NCBI GenBank assembly: GCA_905214495.1
Contig: CAJMLW010000005.1
Span: forward strand, 23,491-87,490
DNA from: an uncultured bacterium
GTDB lineage: Bacteria; Bacillota; Negativicutes; Veillonellales; Veillonellaceae
Direction: 5' to 3'
Length of the DNA: 64,000 nt
In this document: positions 51,225-61,019 of the stretch, piece by piece
Position numbering within the stretch: the first letter of the stretch is position 1
Layout of the letters: each line of letters begins with the position of its first letter
Translations under genes and position numbers: made by a program
Notes under the pieces: model-generated
Seen by the model: the letters and a program-made list of their open reading frames with translations, nothing else
The model's database searches: none
What the model was told of the DNA's origin: nothing

Positions 51225-52475
51225 TTATGCAAGTTTACCATTGCGTTTACGATTTCTAATTTGTTCTTCTTCAGCACGTGCTTTCATGGAAAGATCTTTA
51301 TCTGTGCCTACATAACGGCCATAGAATAAATAATAAGCAACTAAGGCAACAAGGGCTACTACAACAGTTACATGGAACATGCTTGTATAACCGACTACCT
51401 CCTTAATGGCACCTAAGATATATGGACCAAAGCCAAGGCCCACATCCAAGGCGATAAAGTATGTTGATGTAGCAACACCAATGCGGTGTACCGGTACAAT
51501 TTTAACAGTTACCGCTTGACCATTAGACATGAATGTACCATAGCCAAGTCCGACGAATACGGCGGATAAAAGTACAAGCCATGTAGAGTGAGCAATGGAT
51601 AGTAAGAAAATACCAAGTGCTAAAGATACGAAACAAGGATATAAAACGAAGTTTTCCCCTCTCATATCAAATAGAATACCAAGTAAAGGTCTTGTAATAG
51701 TGATTACTACGGCATAGACAACGAAGAAGAATGTACCTGCCATAATAAGATCTAAGTCTTTTGTATAGGCTGCCATAAAGCCGATAACACCAGAGTATGC
51801 AAAACCTACAAGCACAGAAACAAGGCTAATAGAATTCATACGAGTTTCAATATAATCGGAAATCTTAATGCCCTTATGAGCTTCAGAATCGATATCAAGC
51901 TTAGGCTCCTTAAACTTCATAATTACGGCGCCAATGCCACAAATAACGATAAGTGCAACACAGAATGCAATTATAAAATCATAGCCAAGACTGTGAAGCA
52001 TTAAAATACCTAAAAATGGACCTACTGCAGCAGCAAGGGATGTAGATAAACCGTAGTAATTAATCCCTTCGCCACGACGAGATTGAGGTATAATAGCAGC
52101 AATAATCGTACTTGTTGCAGTTGATGTAATACCGTAAGCAAAACCATTTAAGAATCGAACGCTATCGAGCATTAACAAGTTAGGTGTGTAGAAGTACATG
52201 GCCGTTGAAGCCAAATAAATAAACAAACCTAAGTAAAGCATCTTTCGGCAACCTAAGACACTAATAAAGCGTCCCGCTAACAATCGTGCCACGACGGTAC
52301 CGATAATATATATACCAACAGCTAAGCCTGCTTGACTGGCTGTAGCGTGAAGGTTATCTTTTGCCACTACGGCAATAATAACAATTAATAAATAATAAAT
52401 CAAAAATACTAAGAAATTAATCAAAGTATCGAGGACAAATGATCTTGTCCATAAGGCCTCCTTAGCCTTATCCAT
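51225..52475 (-). CDS. MFS transporter
   Basis: 416 residues from ATG at 52475 behind AGGAG. Twelve membrane segments. The loop 2-3 region GRFISVLGCRKMLYLGLFIYL is the MFS motif A (G-R-x-x-x-x-x-G-x-R/K). A second, central loop is near residue 190-210. Substrate unknown; it resembles YwfA-like or drug-efflux members. Monocistronic. Confidence 0.85.
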   Translation of the reverse strand: MDKAKEALWTRSFVLDTLINFLVFLIYYLLIVIIAVVAKDNLHATASQAGLAVGIYIIGTVVARLLAGRFISVLGCRKMLYLGLFIYLASTAMYFYTPNLLMLDSVRFLNGFAYGITSTATSTIIAAIIPQSRRGEGINYYGLSTSLAAAVGPFLGILMLHSLGYDFIIAFCVALIVICGIGAVIMKFKEPKLDIDSEAHKGIKISDYIETRMNSISLVSVLVGFAYSGVIGFMAAYTKDLDLIMAGTFFFVVYAVVITITRPLLGILFDMRGENFVLYPCFVSLALGIFLLSIAHSTWLVLLSAVFVGLGYGTFMSNGQAVTVKIVPVHRIGVATSTYFIALDVGLGFGPYILGAIKEVVGYTSMFHVTVVVALVALVAYYLFYGRYVGTDKDLSMKARAEEEQIRNRKRNGKLA

Positions 52476-52508
52476 AGTATCAACTCCTATTTCTAAAATA
52501 ATTGTCAA

Positions 52509-52738
52509 CCATATAATGACATTGGTTAATTATAGACCTCTCATCATAAAAAACAAGAATTAAAAAGTTATTTTTGTTATCACTTTTAATTATGACTGAT
52601 CTCATAGATTTATATACAATAAGCGAATTACCATATCACCTATTTACGTAATTTTTTAATAACAAAAACACCTTTGATAGGTTCTACTCTAATTTACCAA
52701 TTAGAATAGACCATCAAAGGTATCCTACTATTATTCAA
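52509..52738. other. Intergenic region with terminator of UDG gene
   Basis: No gene. Holds a long hairpin at 52670-52721: ACCTTTGAT/ATCAAAGGT outside and TCTAATT/AATTAGA inside, with a TACC loop. A TTTTTGTTATT tract follows on the minus strand. It ends the glycosylase gene. The promoter for the MFS gene should lie on its left side but no good match is seen. Confidence 0.75.
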
Positions 52739-53371
52739 TTATTTTGTTTCTAATCCACAAGCTTTAAAAAATGCTTTATAAGCCTCCGCCTTCTTCACAA
52801 GACTCAACGGATAGGCTCTAGAGGTAGATGGCAAACGCGTCAAAGAAAGTTCTCGACCTTCATAAACAAAAGGAATCGTCTCTCCTGTTTTAGGTAGTTT
52901 TACCTTTTCAGGTAATAAACTAAGTAAGATTTCTGTGGCCTTTCCACCTGTTGTACCAATATGAGTACAATCTGGTATTTGTGCTAATACGTCAGCGAGA
53001 GGAACGGGCTCAACCACCTTTAAAAACGCATCAGATGCATTACCATGCTCACGAATAGCTTTCAATACCGTTGGACAAGAAGCTATACCAATTTGAGATA
53101 AAAAAGCTTTAATCTTTTCCGCATCAAATGCTTTTTCTTCCCCTTTTCTAAAATGTTCTTTATCATCAAAGAACACCAAACCGAAAACACGCCACATATC
53201 ATTTTGAAAATTCGGATAATGAAATTCCATGGCTCGCTTTTCAGATGTTGGTGGAAATGTTCCCATCATCATAACCGTTGCATTCTTCGGTAAGAATGGC
53301 GGAAATGGTCTCGTCTCTACAACTTCATTAGAATTTACTTCAACAGTAGTATTATCTTTCACGATACACAT
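52739..53371 (-). CDS. Uracil-DNA-glycosylase superfamily protein
   Basis: 210 residues. Motif 1 is MMGTFPPTSEKRAMEFHYPNFQNDMWRVFG and the C-terminal motif is LTRLPSTSRAYPLS, where the usual His-containing or LPSTSPA loop is recognisable. This arrangement resembles Mug/hypoxanthine-type DNA glycosylases that remove deaminated bases. The exact target base cannot be assigned. Single gene with its own terminator. Confidence 0.7.
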   Translation of the reverse strand: MCIVKDNTTVEVNSNEVVETRPFPPFLPKNATVMMMGTFPPTSEKRAMEFHYPNFQNDMWRVFGLVFFDDKEHFRKGEEKAFDAEKIKAFLSQIGIASCPTVLKAIREHGNASDAFLKVVEPVPLADVLAQIPDCTHIGTTGGKATEILLSLLPEKVKLPKTGETIPFVYEGRELSLTRLPSTSRAYPLSLVKKAEAYKAFFKACGLETK

Positions 53372-53448
53372 CTCCTTATTGTTTATGTTAACTATCTACT
53401 CTCACATTAACAAGTTTAGATGATTGATACTATGATAAAACTCACCGT

Positions 53449-54387
53449 TTATTGAACCATAGGTTGGGTCATAATCGTATTGACCGCATCAAATCCTGTT
53501 GGTATAGGAGATACGAGATATAAACATACAACAGCAGCAATAGCAAATCCAATTGCTAAGTAGGAGAAGGTGCCGCGTTTAGGGAATTCATACAAACCAA
53601 ACATGCGTATGCCAATAGCCGCACCAATAGCTGTAATAAAGGATGGCAATGAGAACATGCCATATACGCCAAAGATGACCATCAATCCTGCATAACCACC
53701 TACTACAGTAATCATTGGCAACATACGTTCCATAGGACTCTTGTAGTCACGTGTTAACCCAAATGGATAGTTAGAACTTTCAATACCGAACAAGCCAAGT
53801 AAAATACCAAAGTCAACCCAGATAAATTCCCAAATGCCTTTAAATGCATTCCGATTACGACCTGCATACCAAGCAAAGGCAGTAATGGCCAAGATGGCTA
53901 AACCAACTAAGCCAAAATAGTAATCCCCACTAATAGTAGGACCTACATAGGCGCCAATAGCTGTTACAATAGCACTGAGAACGGAAAGTACAATAACGCG
54001 ATGAACAGCAGGACGTTCCTGTTCAGGAATGCGTTTGAACACAGTTGCTAGCAATTCCAATACAAAGCAAGCCATAAAGACAGCAATACCAATAGCTGGA
54101 TTAATAAAGATACCAACTACCGTCAAAACTAAAGGAATTAACAAGCGCCATTTAGGAAATAATACGAGATTCTTGTAATCAAGGCGTACATCTTGTGTTT
54201 CAGATGTGAAATTATTATACACTACAAAGAGGAGCATAAACGCAACCACATCTAGTGGTGTAGCCCCCCAAATCAACAAGGTTGGTACGATAATCATGGA
54301 TAACGCCACACCAGATATTCTAGATAGGCCGGCGGCGATGAACCCTAGCAATAAAAATGGTAATAATAATATTAAATATTCGAACAT
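53449..54387 (-). CDS. TauE/SafE-like membrane permease
   Basis: 312 residues with about eight to nine membrane segments. The N-terminal FLLLGFIAAGLSRISGVALSMIIVPTLLIWGATPLDVVAFML is typical of TauE/SafE-type exporters. The central AYVGPTISGDYYFGLVGLAILAI may be the second repeat. Substrate unknown, possibly sulfite or another anion. Single gene; start behind GGGAGG. Confidence 0.7.
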   Translation of the reverse strand: MFEYLILLLPFLLLGFIAAGLSRISGVALSMIIVPTLLIWGATPLDVVAFMLLFVVYNNFTSETQDVRLDYKNLVLFPKWRLLIPLVLTVVGIFINPAIGIAVFMACFVLELLATVFKRIPEQERPAVHRVIVLSVLSAIVTAIGAYVGPTISGDYYFGLVGLAILAITAFAWYAGRNRNAFKGIWEFIWVDFGILLGLFGIESSNYPFGLTRDYKSPMERMLPMITVVGGYAGLMVIFGVYGMFSLPSFITAIGAAIGIRMFGLYEFPKRGTFSYLAIGFAIAAVVCLYLVSPIPTGFDAVNTIMTQPMVQ

Positions 54388-54507
54388 AATAAACCTCCCA
54401 TCATCATATAAATCTAAGTATATAGTAATTAACTACAAATTTCTATACCGAATGGGTTGAGGTTTATACAGATTTACCATACGACACCATACAATACTAC
54501 GTCTTTG

Positions 54508-55230
54508 CTAAGATTGTTGCTGCTTTAATCGGTTTCTTATAACAGATGTGGAACATTCGAGTTGTCGTGCGATAGCTGCAATGGATAATCCTTCCATCCG
54601 TAATCTACTAATCTCATTCGTATCTACCTCTAACCGTTTACCACGCAATGCAACACCAGATTCTCGTAAATATAAGGCGACTGTATTGGCTTGTAACTGA
54701 TAAGCAACACCTATATCCTTTGTACTCAACCCATGATAGCTATACAAATAGCTCATTTCATCGATAGGCATCACCCTACGCCGCCCACCGCGTATATTGA
54801 CACCCATGTGATGTAAGATATGTAATACCTTCCATCGTGAAAGCCCCATCATATCGGCAATACGAGTTGTACTATTACCACTTTCATAAGCCTTTTTAAT
54901 ACGATCTGGGTCTACACTATGTATAGAATGGTCATGAGTACACAGCAGTCCATACTCATGTAATCGATTAGATATGGTCGCAGTGGATACATTAAAACGA
55001 CGGGCCAAAGCTTCAATACTCGTATGACTCACTTCATATAAATTTACCAAGGTTGTACGATTGATATCTTTACGCGTTTCACGTCGTGCAATCTTATACA
55101 TCTGCATACGCCTTACAATTGTATCTACACTACACCCAATATAATCGGCAATATCTCGTAAGGTCCATTTTTCTTTGACATATAGATTCTCTAATAATTG
55201 TTTTGGAATATTTCGTACGCTACGATACAT
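54508..55230 (-). CDS. Protein of five tandem helix-turn-helix units
   Basis: 240 residues made almost wholly of five HTH units of about 48 residues: 9-47 (WTLRDIADYIGCSVDTIVRRM), 57-95 (SIEALARRFNVSTATISNRL), 108-144 (NSTTRIADMMGLSRWKVLHIL), 156-193 (LSTKDIGVAYQLQANTVALYL) and 204-236 (LSIAAIARQLECSTSVIRNRL). Each looks like the homeodomain-like HTH of resolvases and transposases. No catalytic domain. It should wrap a long, repeated DNA site. Function unknown; regulator or nucleoid protein is possible. Confidence 0.75.
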   Translation of the reverse strand: MYRSVRNIPKQLLENLYVKEKWTLRDIADYIGCSVDTIVRRMQMYKIARRETRKDINRTTLVNLYEVSHTSIEALARRFNVSTATISNRLHEYGLLCTHDHSIHSVDPDRIKKAYESGNSTTRIADMMGLSRWKVLHILHHMGVNIRGGRRRVMPIDEMSYLYSYHGLSTKDIGVAYQLQANTVALYLRESGVALRGKRLEVDTNEISRLRMEGLSIAAIARQLECSTSVIRNRLKQQQS

Positions 55231-55322
55231 ATAATCGCTCCTTTCATATAATTTAGGTGAACTTTATCCTCATACCTATTACATATATTATGAAAGTTCA
55301 ACTATACGCTTTGCAATAGAAA

Positions 55323-55364
55323 AAGGGTTCCCAATAGTCACCCCTGTGACCATTGGGAACCCTT
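55323..55364 (-). terminator. Terminator of the floA-nfeD unit
   Basis: AAGGGTTCCCAAT and ATTGGGAACCCTT outer arms, GTCAC/GTGAC inner arms, a 4-base loop; T-rich on the minus strand. It ends the transcript of nfeD-floA and the next gene. Confidence 0.88.
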
Positions 55365-55388
55365 GTCTTTATTAGGAACATATATACA

Positions 55389-55937
55389 TTATCGAGCCCT
55401 ATGCCGCAATGCCTTTGGTTTTTCTAGTATAAAAGCCCATTTCATGCCTTCTTTAATATCATGACGTGACTTGCGAGCCTTCTTCGTTACAGGCTTCGTA
55501 TGAGTCTCTACATCAACAAGAGGAATCTTTACTTCTTCCATTGCTTTTTGGCGCTTAAATTCTGCTAGGCGCTCAGTCAATGTAGAAACTGCAACCGTTT
55601 TACTAGTAGATACTTTATGTTCTTCTCGTTGTTTAGTTTGCTCTTTTTTAGGTTGTTCTGCAGATTGATTATAAGAAATCTGAGTATTAGACGACTGATA
55701 GACAGCATCATTAGATGTAGCATTAACCGAAGGTTCTTCTATTTTACGTTCAATAGAAATACCGTATTCACGCTCCATATCCTCCCAAGTCTTTTCAGCA
55801 CCTGAGGTTTCATACTCATCAGCATCTTCAGTCTTTGAGCTTTTCAAAAAGGAGAACACGATATAAGCAATTATAGCTAGAACAAATATAGGATTATGCG
55901 TAAAGGCCGATAGTACTGTAGACAAAATAGAGTCCAT
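55389..55937 (-). CDS. Hypothetical protein with N-terminal membrane anchor
   Basis: 182 residues. One hydrophobic segment (NPIFVLAIIAYIVFSFL, residues 15-31) then an acidic and Ser/Thr/Gln-rich tail, ending in a basic KKARKSRHDIKEGMKWAFILEKPKALRHRAR. It starts nine bases after floA, so the two are probably co-transcribed, and may work with the flotillin platform. No family recognised. Confidence 0.55.
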   Translation of the reverse strand: MDSILSTVLSAFTHNPIFVLAIIAYIVFSFLKSSKTEDADEYETSGAEKTWEDMEREYGISIERKIEEPSVNATSNDAVYQSSNTQISYNQSAEQPKKEQTKQREEHKVSTSKTVAVSTLTERLAEFKRQKAMEEVKIPLVDVETHTKPVTKKARKSRHDIKEGMKWAFILEKPKALRHRAR

Positions 55938-55945
55938 AGCTACTC

Positions 55946-56902
55946 CTATTCACCATCTGCTAAATTCTCACGCATCTTAGTGTCTGCAATAATATTGTTC
56001 ATATTGTAGTAATCCATAACGCCGAGATTACCATTTCTGAAGGCTTCTGCCAATGCTTTAGGAACTTCAGCTTGTGCTTCCACAACCTTAGCTTGCATAT
56101 CTTGTGTTTTAGCACGCATTTCTTGTTCTGTAGCAACCGCCATAGCACGGCGTTCTTCGGCACGAGCTTGAGCGATTTTCTTATCCGCTTCAGCTTGGTC
56201 AGTTTGCAATTGGGCCCCAATATTACGTCCCACGTCTACGTCAGCAATATCGATAGATAAGATTTCAAAGGCAGTCCCGGCATCAAGGCCTTTGCCCAAT
56301 ACAGTACGAGAAATGTGATCTGGATTTTCCAATACATCTGTATGCTCTTCAGAAGAACCTACCGTTGTTACGATACCTTCACCAACACGGGCGATGATTG
56401 TCGCTTCACCAGCACCACCAACAAGGCGGTCAATATTAGCACGTACCGTTACGCGAGCACGAACCTTAAGTTCAATACCATTTTTTGCCACTGCAGAAAT
56501 AATCGGTGTTTCAATAACCTTAGGATTAACGGACATTTGAACCGCTTCCAATACATCACGACCTGCGAGGTCGATAGCGGCAGAACGTTCAAATGTCAAC
56601 GGAATAGATGCGCGTTCAGCAGCAATCAAAGCATCTACAACGCGATCAACGTCACCACCAGCAAGATAATGTGCTTCCAATTGATTTACATTAACCTCAA
56701 GGCCGGCTTTATTCGCCTTAATTAAAGGCATTACGATTTGAGATGGGTTTACACGACGTAAACGCATACCAACCAATGTGAAAATCCCTACGTTAACACC
56801 GGCTGCCAACGCAGATACCCAAAGGCCTAATGGCACAACATACAAAAACACCATAATCCCAATCAGTAGAATGGGAATCAAGATTAAAATACCTACATCC
56901 AT
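55946..56902 (-). CDS. floA: Flotillin-like protein FloA
   Basis: 318 residues from ATG at 56902, with GGAGG just upstream; a start four codons earlier would include it. An N-terminal membrane hairpin (LILIPILLIGIMVFLYVVPLGLWVSALAAG), the SPFH domain and a C-terminal Ala/Glu-rich coiled coil (IAQARAEERRAMAVATEQEMRAKTQDMQAKVVEAQAEVPKALAEAF). It organises membrane microdomains. It lies between nfeD and a small anchored protein gene, the usual partner layout. Confidence 0.93.
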   Translation of the reverse strand: MDVGILILIPILLIGIMVFLYVVPLGLWVSALAAGVNVGIFTLVGMRLRRVNPSQIVMPLIKANKAGLEVNVNQLEAHYLAGGDVDRVVDALIAAERASIPLTFERSAAIDLAGRDVLEAVQMSVNPKVIETPIISAVAKNGIELKVRARVTVRANIDRLVGGAGEATIIARVGEGIVTTVGSSEEHTDVLENPDHISRTVLGKGLDAGTAFEILSIDIADVDVGRNIGAQLQTDQAEADKKIAQARAEERRAMAVATEQEMRAKTQDMQAKVVEAQAEVPKALAEAFRNGNLGVMDYYNMNNIIADTKMRENLADGE

Positions 56903-56938
56903 AATAACCTCCATTATATACGACGATGTGATGAAAGC

Positions 56939-57403
56939 TTAATCGCGCTTTCTAACTATATTGCGGCCGCCCACAACACGAAATACCACAATAGGTGAAC
57001 CGGCATCGATGAAGTCCCCTTCGGTTACAACATCTACTAAATTACCATCAATCTTAGCAATACCTGCAGGACGCAGAGTAGTATGAGCTACGCCTTCTTT
57101 ACCAACTAAGTCATCTAATACATCATTAGATACATATCCAGCTTTTGTGGTAGATCGTTGCCCTAAGGTAAAAAGCTTGCCAATCCAGGTTTTTGAAAAG
57201 TGATTAAAGAAGGTTAATAATACTACGACTAATACAATCGTGATACCAAGCACTGCATATAAGGCTACATCGGTACTACCAAGGCCGATAAACACGCCCC
57301 ACATAAACAAACAGTACCCGATAAGGCCCGCAATACCACCAGGTATAACTAATTCAATCGCCATCAATACAATGCCTATAATAAGCAAAAAAATATAATC
57401 CAT
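56939..57403 (-). CDS. NfeD-family membrane protein
   Basis: 154 residues: three to four membrane segments (IFLLIIGIVLMAIELVIPGGIAGLIGYCLF...) and a C-terminal OB-fold domain (LVGKEGVAHTTLRPAGIAKIDGNLVDVVTEGDFIDAGSPIVVFRVVGGRNIVRKR). This is the short form without the ClpP-like protease. It works with flotillins and is first in the three-gene unit with floA. Confidence 0.88.
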   Translation of the reverse strand: MDYIFLLIIGIVLMAIELVIPGGIAGLIGYCLFMWGVFIGLGSTDVALYAVLGITIVLVVVLLTFFNHFSKTWIGKLFTLGQRSTTKAGYVSNDVLDDLVGKEGVAHTTLRPAGIAKIDGNLVDVVTEGDFIDAGSPIVVFRVVGGRNIVRKRD

Positions 57404-57508
57404 ATAAACCTCCTTTCACAAAACATTTCATACAATATATTATACAATAGACATTTATATTTTTCCAATAGACACTCTTCTATGGTATATAAAATCCCAC
57501 CATGCAAA

Positions 57509-57534
57509 AACGCGTAGCCAAAAAGCTACGCGTT
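57509..57534 (-). terminator. Terminator of the trmB-ftsW-uraA unit
   Basis: Perfect arms AACGCGTAGC and GCTACGCGTT with a 6-base loop, then TTTTTGC on the minus strand. It lies 39 bases after the uracil permease gene. Confidence 0.88.
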
Positions 57535-57572
57535 AATTATAAGTCTCGCTATATCTTCAAATGTATAATCAA

Positions 57573-58856
57573 TTATACATCTGTTTTCTTTAATTGATCA
57601 TTACCAATACCTGTTTTTTGTAAGATAAGAAGTATGATACTCATCCCCATGCCTACAACAGTTGCCAAACCCATGCCTTTTAAAACAACAGGACCAATTA
57701 CGAGCTGTGCACCACTAAGGCCTACAACAAGAATAACAGATGTAAGAATCATGTTAACAGGATTTGTATAGTCTACCTTGCGTTCTACGAGCATACGTAA
57801 CCCAGAAGCAGCGATGATACCGAACAATAGAATCGATACACCACCCATAACAGGAACCGGAATGGCATGGATAAGAGCGGCTACCTTGCCCACGAAGGAA
57901 ATAATCATAGCCAATATAGCTGCACCGCCGATAACCCATACGCTAAAGCACCGAGTAATCGCTAGTACACCGATATTTTCACCATACGTTGTATTTGGTG
58001 TAGCACCAAAGAAACCAGAAAGAATATTGGCAAGGCCATCACCTAATAAAGAACGTTCTAAGCCAGGGTCTTTCATAAGATCTTTTGATACGATATTACT
58101 AGTAACAACAAGGTGACCTACGTGTTCCGCAAATACTACAAACAATGCGGGCATAATCATGACGATGGCATTGATATCAAATTCAGGCATACCATAAAAC
58201 TGCGGTAACGAGAACCATGGTGCTGCTTCAACAGCGGAGAAATCGACAACGCCCATGATAGCAGATAAGATATAACCTGCTACTACGCCGATAAGCACAG
58301 GAATGACAGCAAGGAACCCTCGGAATACGACGGTTCCTAATAAGGTCACAATCAAGGAGAACATAGATACTATGATAGCCTGTTCATGAGACATTCCAAG
58401 ATTTTGATCACCGATAAGTCCAGCCATACCCATAGCGACTGGAGCTAGTTCAAGACCAATGATAGCAACGATAGCCCCCATCGCAGCTGGTGGGAATAAT
58501 TTATCAATCCAACCGATACCAATATAGCGAACTAAGAACGATAAAATAACAAAGGATAAGCCAAATACGACAAAAGCGCCTTTAGCTGCTTCATAACCCA
58601 ATCCTGCAGCCAATACCGCACTAACAGGAGCAATAAAAGCAAAACTAGAGCCTAAATAGGCTGGAATCTTGCCTTTACATACAAATAAGTACAGCAATGT
58701 ACCAATACCATTCATAAATAATGCCGTTGCTGGATCGACTTTCAACAAATACGGTACAAGTACGGTAGAGCCAAACATGGCAAATAAATGTTGAAAGCTA
58801 AGTGGCAATAATTTACCCAATGATGGGCGTTCTTGAATATCAATAAAATCGTTCAT
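57573..58856 (-). CDS. uraA: Uracil permease (NCS2 family)
   Basis: 427 residues, about 14 membrane segments. Seen: SFQHLFAMFGSTVLVPYLL, and in segment 8-10 VVFAEHVGHLVVTSNIVSKDLMKDPGLERSLLGDGLANILSGFFGATPNTTYGENIGVLAITR. This has the catalytic Glu and the NTTYxEN motif of uracil carriers; xanthine carriers differ there. It couples uracil uptake to protons. It follows an FtsW/RodA gene by 27 bases. Confidence 0.9.
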   Translation of the reverse strand: MNDFIDIQERPSLGKLLPLSFQHLFAMFGSTVLVPYLLKVDPATALFMNGIGTLLYLFVCKGKIPAYLGSSFAFIAPVSAVLAAGLGYEAAKGAFVVFGLSFVILSFLVRYIGIGWIDKLFPPAAMGAIVAIIGLELAPVAMGMAGLIGDQNLGMSHEQAIIVSMFSLIVTLLGTVVFRGFLAVIPVLIGVVAGYILSAIMGVVDFSAVEAAPWFSLPQFYGMPEFDINAIVMIMPALFVVFAEHVGHLVVTSNIVSKDLMKDPGLERSLLGDGLANILSGFFGATPNTTYGENIGVLAITRCFSVWVIGGAAILAMIISFVGKVAALIHAIPVPVMGGVSILLFGIIAASGLRMLVERKVDYTNPVNMILTSVILVVGLSGAQLVIGPVVLKGMGLATVVGMGMSIILLILQKTGIGNDQLKKTDV

Positions 58857-58883
58857 AATTTTCCCTCATACACAACACATATA

Positions 58884-60212
58884 TTATCGTTTACTTGGTG
58901 GTACAAAACGTCCCGGTAATTTAGGTTCAACCGTTCTATTCGGTCTAAATCGACTCTGCGTTTCCTCGCGCAACGAAGGTAACATTTCCTTTGTACCTAC
59001 TGGTTTAACACCTTCTACGCCACGTCTCGCAATACTTGCTAAAATAGCAATAGCCAAACAGTTCATCATCAACGAAGAACCACCATAGCTAACGAACGGC
59101 AATGGCACACCTGTTACAGGCAACATACCACAAACCATGGCGATATTGAAGAATGCTTGACCACTGATGAGAATCGTAATCCCAATGGCTAACCATCTAC
59201 CAAAAGCATCGCGTGCCCTATTAGCAATTCGAAATCCAAAATACGTAAACAGGGCCATTAAGAATACGACCGCAATAGCGCCTAAAAAGCCCATTTCCTG
59301 TGCCCAAACAGCGAAGGCAAAGTCCGTATGCGCTTCAGGTAGATAGAAATACTTTGACGTACCATTCAGAAGGCCTTGACCAAAGAACCCACCTGAGCCT
59401 ACGGCTAACAAACCTTGTACAGTTTGATAGCCTTTATCCTGTGCATAGGACCAGGGATCAAACCAGGATACAACGCGTTCCCACCGATACGAACTACTAC
59501 GAGCAGCATAAATACCTACGACAATAGCCCCCATCAAAGATAAGCCAAATATACTTTTCTCAAAGCCAGATAAGAATATTAATAGGTAGGAGAAACCTAT
59601 AATCAATACGGCAGTCCCCATATCCGGCTGTTTAATAGTGAGCAAAGCAAATATGATTGGCCAAAGCAACATATAGCCCATATATCTTACGCGTTCAAAA
59701 ATATAACCTAATGCTACCTCTTTCTGAGACAAACCCTTCTTAGGTTTAATCATAGATGTAAATTTGGGTTTTATCCACGGTTTATCCGCCAATTTAGCTG
59801 CTGTCCACATGAGTGCAGCCAATTTAGCAAACTCTGATGGCTGAAACGAGAATAGGCCAAGAGAAATCCACCGGCGCGCACCATTGACCTCTACACCGAC
59901 CAAATATATAGCCACTAAGGATACTGCGGTCAATCCCATTATCCAGGTCAGTAATTTAGTATTTTGTAATCGACGATAATCAAATCGATACAAAAGGACA
60001 CCCAAAATAGCAGAAGCCAATAAATAACCTAAATGTCTCGGTGCATAGCCCAACAATCCAGTATCTGTTGTAATCGACCCAACATAGGTGGCACTAAAGA
60101 TATTAATGCTACCAATCAAGGCCATAAGCGCTATAGGCAATAACATGCCTTGTAGGTCGTTCTTAAACACTTTCTCCCAAAAGTGCCCCTTCTTTTCCCC
60201 TTTTTGCACCAT
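58884..60212 (-). CDS. FtsW/RodA/SpoVE-family peptidoglycan glycosyltransferase
   Basis: 442 residues, ten membrane segments. Seen: RRWISLGLFSFQPSEFAKLA with the key Pro-Ser-Glu, and GTSKYFYLPEAHTDFAFAVWAQEMGFLGA. The latter, and GLLAVGSGGFFGQGLLNGTSK, lean to FtsW/SpoVE rather than RodA. It polymerises lipid II for septal or elongation growth. The N-terminus is charged and the C-terminal tail (about 40 residues) is long and basic. No penicillin-binding protein is adjacent, so the partner is unknown. It lies one base after trmB. Confidence 0.85.
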   Translation of the reverse strand: MVQKGEKKGHFWEKVFKNDLQGMLLPIALMALIGSINIFSATYVGSITTDTGLLGYAPRHLGYLLASAILGVLLYRFDYRRLQNTKLLTWIMGLTAVSLVAIYLVGVEVNGARRWISLGLFSFQPSEFAKLAALMWTAAKLADKPWIKPKFTSMIKPKKGLSQKEVALGYIFERVRYMGYMLLWPIIFALLTIKQPDMGTAVLIIGFSYLLIFLSGFEKSIFGLSLMGAIVVGIYAARSSSYRWERVVSWFDPWSYAQDKGYQTVQGLLAVGSGGFFGQGLLNGTSKYFYLPEAHTDFAFAVWAQEMGFLGAIAVVFLMALFTYFGFRIANRARDAFGRWLAIGITILISGQAFFNIAMVCGMLPVTGVPLPFVSYGGSSLMMNCLAIAILASIARRGVEGVKPVGTKEMLPSLREETQSRFRPNRTVEPKLPGRFVPPSKR

Positions 60213-60213
60213 A

Positions 60214-60873
60214 TTATGCCTCCTTAGTAACAGTCGGTTTCACTGCTTCTAATCGGAAAATAGGTTGTCCCTTTGCGCTAAATTTCTCTTCATATTCCGT
60301 TTTTACATTCGGTAAATCTGTACTATGTAAATCATAGGTGACATTCTTGAGTTCCCACCCACAATTTTTGAACTCCTCTAGAGAGAATATAAACAAGTCT
60401 TCATTATCGGTTTTAAAGTGTACTTCGCCATTATCTTTTAACAAACGTGCATAGCGATCAAGGAATGTATGATATGTTAAGCGACGCTTAGCATGTTTAG
60501 CCTTAGGCCATGGATCACAGAAATTGATATAGAATCGATCTACTTCTCCAGGGGCTACAATTTCTTCAATCCCTGCAATATCAAACAAAGATACTTTTGC
60601 ATTATCCCGTTGAGCTTCGAAAATCTTTTGTGCTGCATAGTAAATTACACCGATTTGAACCTCAAAACCAACAAAATTTGCATCTGGATATGCTTCAGAC
60701 ATGCCTGCAATAAATCGCCCCTTACCAGTGCCTAGTTCCATGTATAATGGTCGTTCCGGATGCAAAAAAGCCTCTCTCCATTTGCCTTTATAAGTCTCTT
60801 GTCCTGATAAAATAATATGTGAATCATACTCGTGGATAGCCTCATCAATCCACGGTTTTCTACGAAGACGCAT
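60214..60873 (-). CDS. trmB: tRNA (guanine-46-N7)-methyltransferase
   Basis: 219 residues, typical. Seen: YMELGTGKGRFIAGMSEAYPDANFVGFEVQ for SAM binding, and the family signature RFYINFCDPWPKAKHAKRRLTYHTFL, with the C-terminal TEYEEKFSAKGQPIFRLEA. It makes m7G46 in tRNA. First gene of the unit with the FtsW-like and uraA genes. Confidence 0.95.
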   Translation of the reverse strand: MRLRRKPWIDEAIHEYDSHIILSGQETYKGKWREAFLHPERPLYMELGTGKGRFIAGMSEAYPDANFVGFEVQIGVIYYAAQKIFEAQRDNAKVSLFDIAGIEEIVAPGEVDRFYINFCDPWPKAKHAKRRLTYHTFLDRYARLLKDNGEVHFKTDNEDLFIFSLEEFKNCGWELKNVTYDLHSTDLPNVKTEYEEKFSAKGQPIFRLEAVKPTVTKEA

Positions 60874-60984
60874 CGTTACTCCTTATATGTCTATTTTGAA
60901 AGTACTATATTACATAACTAATTGTTATCTATCCTTATTATTATAGAAAAATGCTTTACTTTACGTCAATTAGTAATATAAAAA

Positions 60985-61014
60985 AGCCCCTGTCATTATG
61001 AAAAGACAAGGGCT
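60985..61014 (-). terminator. Terminator of the small exported protein gene
   Basis: AGCCCCTGTC and GACAAGGGCT arms with one mismatch, then TTTTTTAT on the minus strand. Confidence 0.8.
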
Positions 61015-61019
61015 CATCA

